Shown here: positions 5,475 to 7,559 of the stretch, in pieces
Layout of the letters: each line of letters opens with the position of its first letter
Position numbering within the stretch: position 1 is the stretch's first letter
Assembly: GCA_030706265.1 (NCBI GenBank)
Contig: JAUZOX010000118.1
Location: forward strand, 1 to 7,559
Direction of reading: 5' to 3'
DNA: 7,559 nt
DNA from: Bacteroidota bacterium
Lineage (GTDB): Bacteria > Bacteroidota > Bacteroidia > Bacteroidales > Cfx3-03
The notes under the pieces: generated by a model
What the model saw: the letters and a program-made list of their open reading frames with translations, nothing else
The model's database searches: none
What the model was told of the DNA's origin: nothing
Made by a program: the position numbers and the translations under genes

Positions 5475-7019
5475 ATGATGAATTTTGACTATTCCCTGAT
5501 CGACTGGTCGAGGGCCCAATTTGCACTCACGGCAATGTATCATTGGATTTTTGTGCCGATTACCCTTGGCATCACCTTTATCATTGCCATAATGGAAACG
5601 TTTTATGTTAAGACCAACAATCCGGAATGGAAACGGATTACAAAATTCTGGATGACACTATTTGGGATAAACTTCGCAATCGGAATAGCAACAGGCATCA
5701 TCCTTGAATTTGAATTTGGAACTAACTGGTCAAACTATTCCTGGTTCGTGGGTGATATTTTCGGTGCCCCATTGGCCATAGAAGGCATTATGGCGTTCTT
5801 TCTGGAATCCACCTTTATAGCCCTGATGTTCTTTGGCTGGAATAAACTCAGTAAACGGGCTCATCTGATAGCCACCTGGGTTACGGCCATTGGAACCAAC
5901 CTTTCAGCATTATGGATTCTGGTTGCCAACGGATGGATGCAGTCTCCGGTCGGGATGAAATTTAATCCGGACACGGCCCGCAATGAAATGTTGAGTTTCT
6001 GGGATGTATTCCTATCACCGGTTGCAGTCAGCAAGTTCTTGCACACGATTTCTTCTTCCTATACACTTGCATCCTTGTTTGTTATTTGTGTAAGCGCCTG
6101 GTATATTTTGAGAAAACGTGAGATTTCCTTAGCCAGAAAGAGCATGGTGATTGCGGCTGTCTTTGGATTGATTTCTTCGTTGTATACCGCAATAACCGGG
6201 GATGCTTCAGCCAAGCAGGTTGTCGAAAAGCAGCCGATGAAGCTGGCCGCAATGGAAGGACTTTACCAGGGTAAAAACAATGCAGCCCTCACTGCATTTG
6301 GTTTTTTAAAAGATCAGTCTAATCTACAAAAACAGCAATATATCAGGGATTATTATCTTAAAATCGAGATTCCGAATGCCCTGTCGTTGCTTGCTTTTAA
6401 TGACCCCAACGCTTTTGTACCCGGTATAAAAGATCTCGTTGAAGGGAATGCATCTAAAAACCTGATTCCATTATCAATGAAAATGTCGATGGGTAAAAAG
6501 GCAATTCAGGCACTGGCTGATTATCGAAACGCCATAAAAGTCAACGATGCCCCCAAAGCCATCAATGCCAGAAAAACCCTTGAGGCCAACTTCAAATATT
6601 TCGGTTATGGATACATCGAGAATGCCCGCCAAGCTATCCCCAACGTAGCACTTACTTTTTACAGTTTTCACATCATGGTTACACTGGGCTTCTGGTTCAT
6701 TGTATCCTTTATCGTGACCCTGTTTTTGATTTACAACGACAAGATTCAGGAGTCAAAATTATGGCTGAGGTTATCGATTCTCGGTTTTCCGCTTGCATTT
6801 ATTGCAAGTGAAGCAGGTTGGATTGTTGCAGAATTGGGTCGTCAACCATGGGTCATTCAGGACTTAATGCCAACAATGGCAGCCGTTTCCAAAATCAGTG
6901 CCGGAACCGTACAGATTACATTCTGGTTGTTCGCCGTCGTATTTACGGCATTGCTGGCTGCCGAAATAAGTATTATGATAAAACAAATTAAACTTGGACC
7001 AAAAGAGGGAGGGCACTAA
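5475..7019 (+). CDS. cydA: Cytochrome bd quinol oxidase subunit I
   Basis: A 514-residue subunit carrying hemes b558, b595 and d and the quinol site; with CydB it reduces oxygen to water and generates a proton gradient. About nine membrane helices are visible (near 15-39, 59-78, 97-121, 130-152, 187-211, 221-240, 395-420, 431-452, 475-501). Key residues aligned to E. coli are His23 (H19, in MYHWIFVP), Glu103 and Glu111 (E99 and E107, in APLAIEGIMAFFLEST), His190 and Met401 (H186 and M393, heme b558 ligands), Lys256 and Glu261 (K252 and E257, quinol loop, KLAAMEG) and GRQPW (455-459). The Lys256-Met401 distance (145) is close to that in E. coli (141), which indicates the long Q-loop type. Position 399, equivalent to E. 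coli Arg391, is His. Two ATG codons are adjacent (5475 and 5478); either may be the start. cydB begins 2 bases after its stop. Confidence 0.98.
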   Translation: MMNFDYSLIDWSRAQFALTAMYHWIFVPITLGITFIIAIMETFYVKTNNPEWKRITKFWMTLFGINFAIGIATGIILEFEFGTNWSNYSWFVGDIFGAPLAIEGIMAFFLESTFIALMFFGWNKLSKRAHLIATWVTAIGTNLSALWILVANGWMQSPVGMKFNPDTARNEMLSFWDVFLSPVAVSKFLHTISSSYTLASLFVICVSAWYILRKREISLARKSMVIAAVFGLISSLYTAITGDASAKQVVEKQPMKLAAMEGLYQGKNNAALTAFGFLKDQSNLQKQQYIRDYYLKIEIPNALSLLAFNDPNAFVPGIKDLVEGNASKNLIPLSMKMSMGKKAIQALADYRNAIKVNDAPKAINARKTLEANFKYFGYGYIENARQAIPNVALTFYSFHIMVTLGFWFIVSFIVTLFLIYNDKIQESKLWLRLSILGFPLAFIASEAGWIVAELGRQPWVIQDLMPTMAAVSKISAGTVQITFWLFAVVFTALLAAEISIMIKQIKLGPKEGGH

Positions 7020-7021
7020 TC

Positions 7022-7559
7022 ATGTTCGAATCAATGTCAATTGAGTCATTGCAGGAATATTGGTGGATCATTATATCCATCCTGGGTGCTGCCCTCGTCT
7101 TTCTCATGTTTGTCCAGGGTGGACAAACCCTGATTTATACACTGGGAAAGACAGAACCGGAAAGGACACTGATTGTCAATTCACTGGGCCGGAAATGGGA
7201 ATTCACATTTACTACATTGGTAACCTTTGGAGGCGCATTCTTTGCTTCATTTCCGTTATTCTATTCGACCAGCTTTGGAGGAGCTTACTGGGTATGGATG
7301 ACCATTCTCTTCTGCTTCATAGTACAGGCTGTTTCATTTGAGTTCCGCAGCAAACCGCGTAATATCTTTGGCGCTAAAACCTTTGAGACTTTTCTATTTA
7401 TCAATGGCGCCCTGGGTACCATTTTGATCGGCACTGCCGTTGGGACATTCTTTACTGGCGCTAATTTTTCTGTCAACAAGATGAGATTGACTGAAACACT
7501 TTCATCAGTAACTATCTCACGCTGGGAACACCCCTGGCATGGATTGGAAGCAGTCTTAA
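7022..7559 (+). CDS. cydB: Cytochrome bd quinol oxidase subunit II (partial)
   Basis: The first 179 codons of CydB; the frame is still open at the window edge, so the 3' part (about half of a normal 340-380-residue protein) is missing. The translation starts MFESMSIESLQEYWW and shows membrane helices near 13-35, 59-80, 84-105 and 122-145. Family features are LMFVQGGQTL (28-37), the block from RKWEFTFTTLVTFGGAFFA (57-75) into SFPLFYSTSFGGAYW (76-90), and FINGALGTILIGTAVGTFFTG (126-146). CydB is the structural partner of CydA and carries no heme in E. coli. It starts 2 bases after the cydA stop, with GAGGGAGGG (7005-7013, inside the end of cydA) as a likely ribosome binding site 8 bases before the ATG, so the two are translationally linked. 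A frame at 7060-7341 is a shadow of this gene. Confidence 0.96.
   Translation, partial: MFESMSIESLQEYWWIIISILGAALVFLMFVQGGQTLIYTLGKTEPERTLIVNSLGRKWEFTFTTLVTFGGAFFASFPLFYSTSFGGAYWVWMTILFCFIVQAVSFEFRSKPRNIFGAKTFETFLFINGALGTILIGTAVGTFFTGANFSVNKMRLTETLSSVTISRWEHPWHGLEAVL

Noticed and set aside
7060..7341. Open frame of 93 codons on the + strand
   Set aside because: It is out of frame inside cydB, whose translation matches the family throughout.
1..7559. CRISPR array, tRNA/rRNA, transposase or attachment site
   Set aside because: No regularly spaced repeats, RNA gene signatures, transposase motifs or terminal inverted repeats were seen.

Overview
The window reads as ordinary chromosomal DNA from a member of the Bacteroidota, most likely class Bacteroidia. 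Four things point that way: promoter boxes of the TAnnTTTG type, A-rich leaders that mostly lack a strong Shine-Dalgarno, a LemA/TPM gene cluster, and a small DUF4492 membrane protein directly in front of cydA. Nothing in it suggests a phage, plasmid, insertion sequence or CRISPR array.

Layout. On the minus strand, 88-300 encodes a small S4-domain RNA-binding protein, transcribed divergently from htpG (480-2372), the Hsp90 chaperone. Next come lemA (2509-3099), a very clear intrinsic terminator (3113-3149), and two adjacent TPM-domain genes. The first TPM protein is soluble (3180-3626). The second is exported and membrane-anchored, with a glycine-rich tail (3637-4440). An approximately 800-base interval without a convincing gene follows (4441-5246); it holds two candidate promoters and two small inverted repeats. 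The last block is a tight operon for the cytochrome bd quinol oxidase: a 74-residue DUF4492 protein (5247-5471), cydA (5475-7019) and the first 179 codons of cydB (from 7022, cut by the window edge).

How the genes work together. CydA and CydB form the high-affinity terminal oxidase that passes electrons from quinol to oxygen. The DUF4492 protein is separated from cydA by 3 bases and has a single membrane helix, so it is a good candidate for an accessory subunit or assembly factor. LemA and the two TPM proteins are a recurrent neighbourhood of envelope-associated proteins whose molecular role is poorly defined. HtpG and the S4 protein are housekeeping factors for protein folding and RNA binding.

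No wholly new system was recognised. The items most worth following are the DUF4492-cydAB coupling, the strong terminator inside the lemA-TPM cluster, a histidine in CydA at the position of a known arginine next to the heme b558 methionine ligand, and the regulatory content of the long interval before the oxidase operon.
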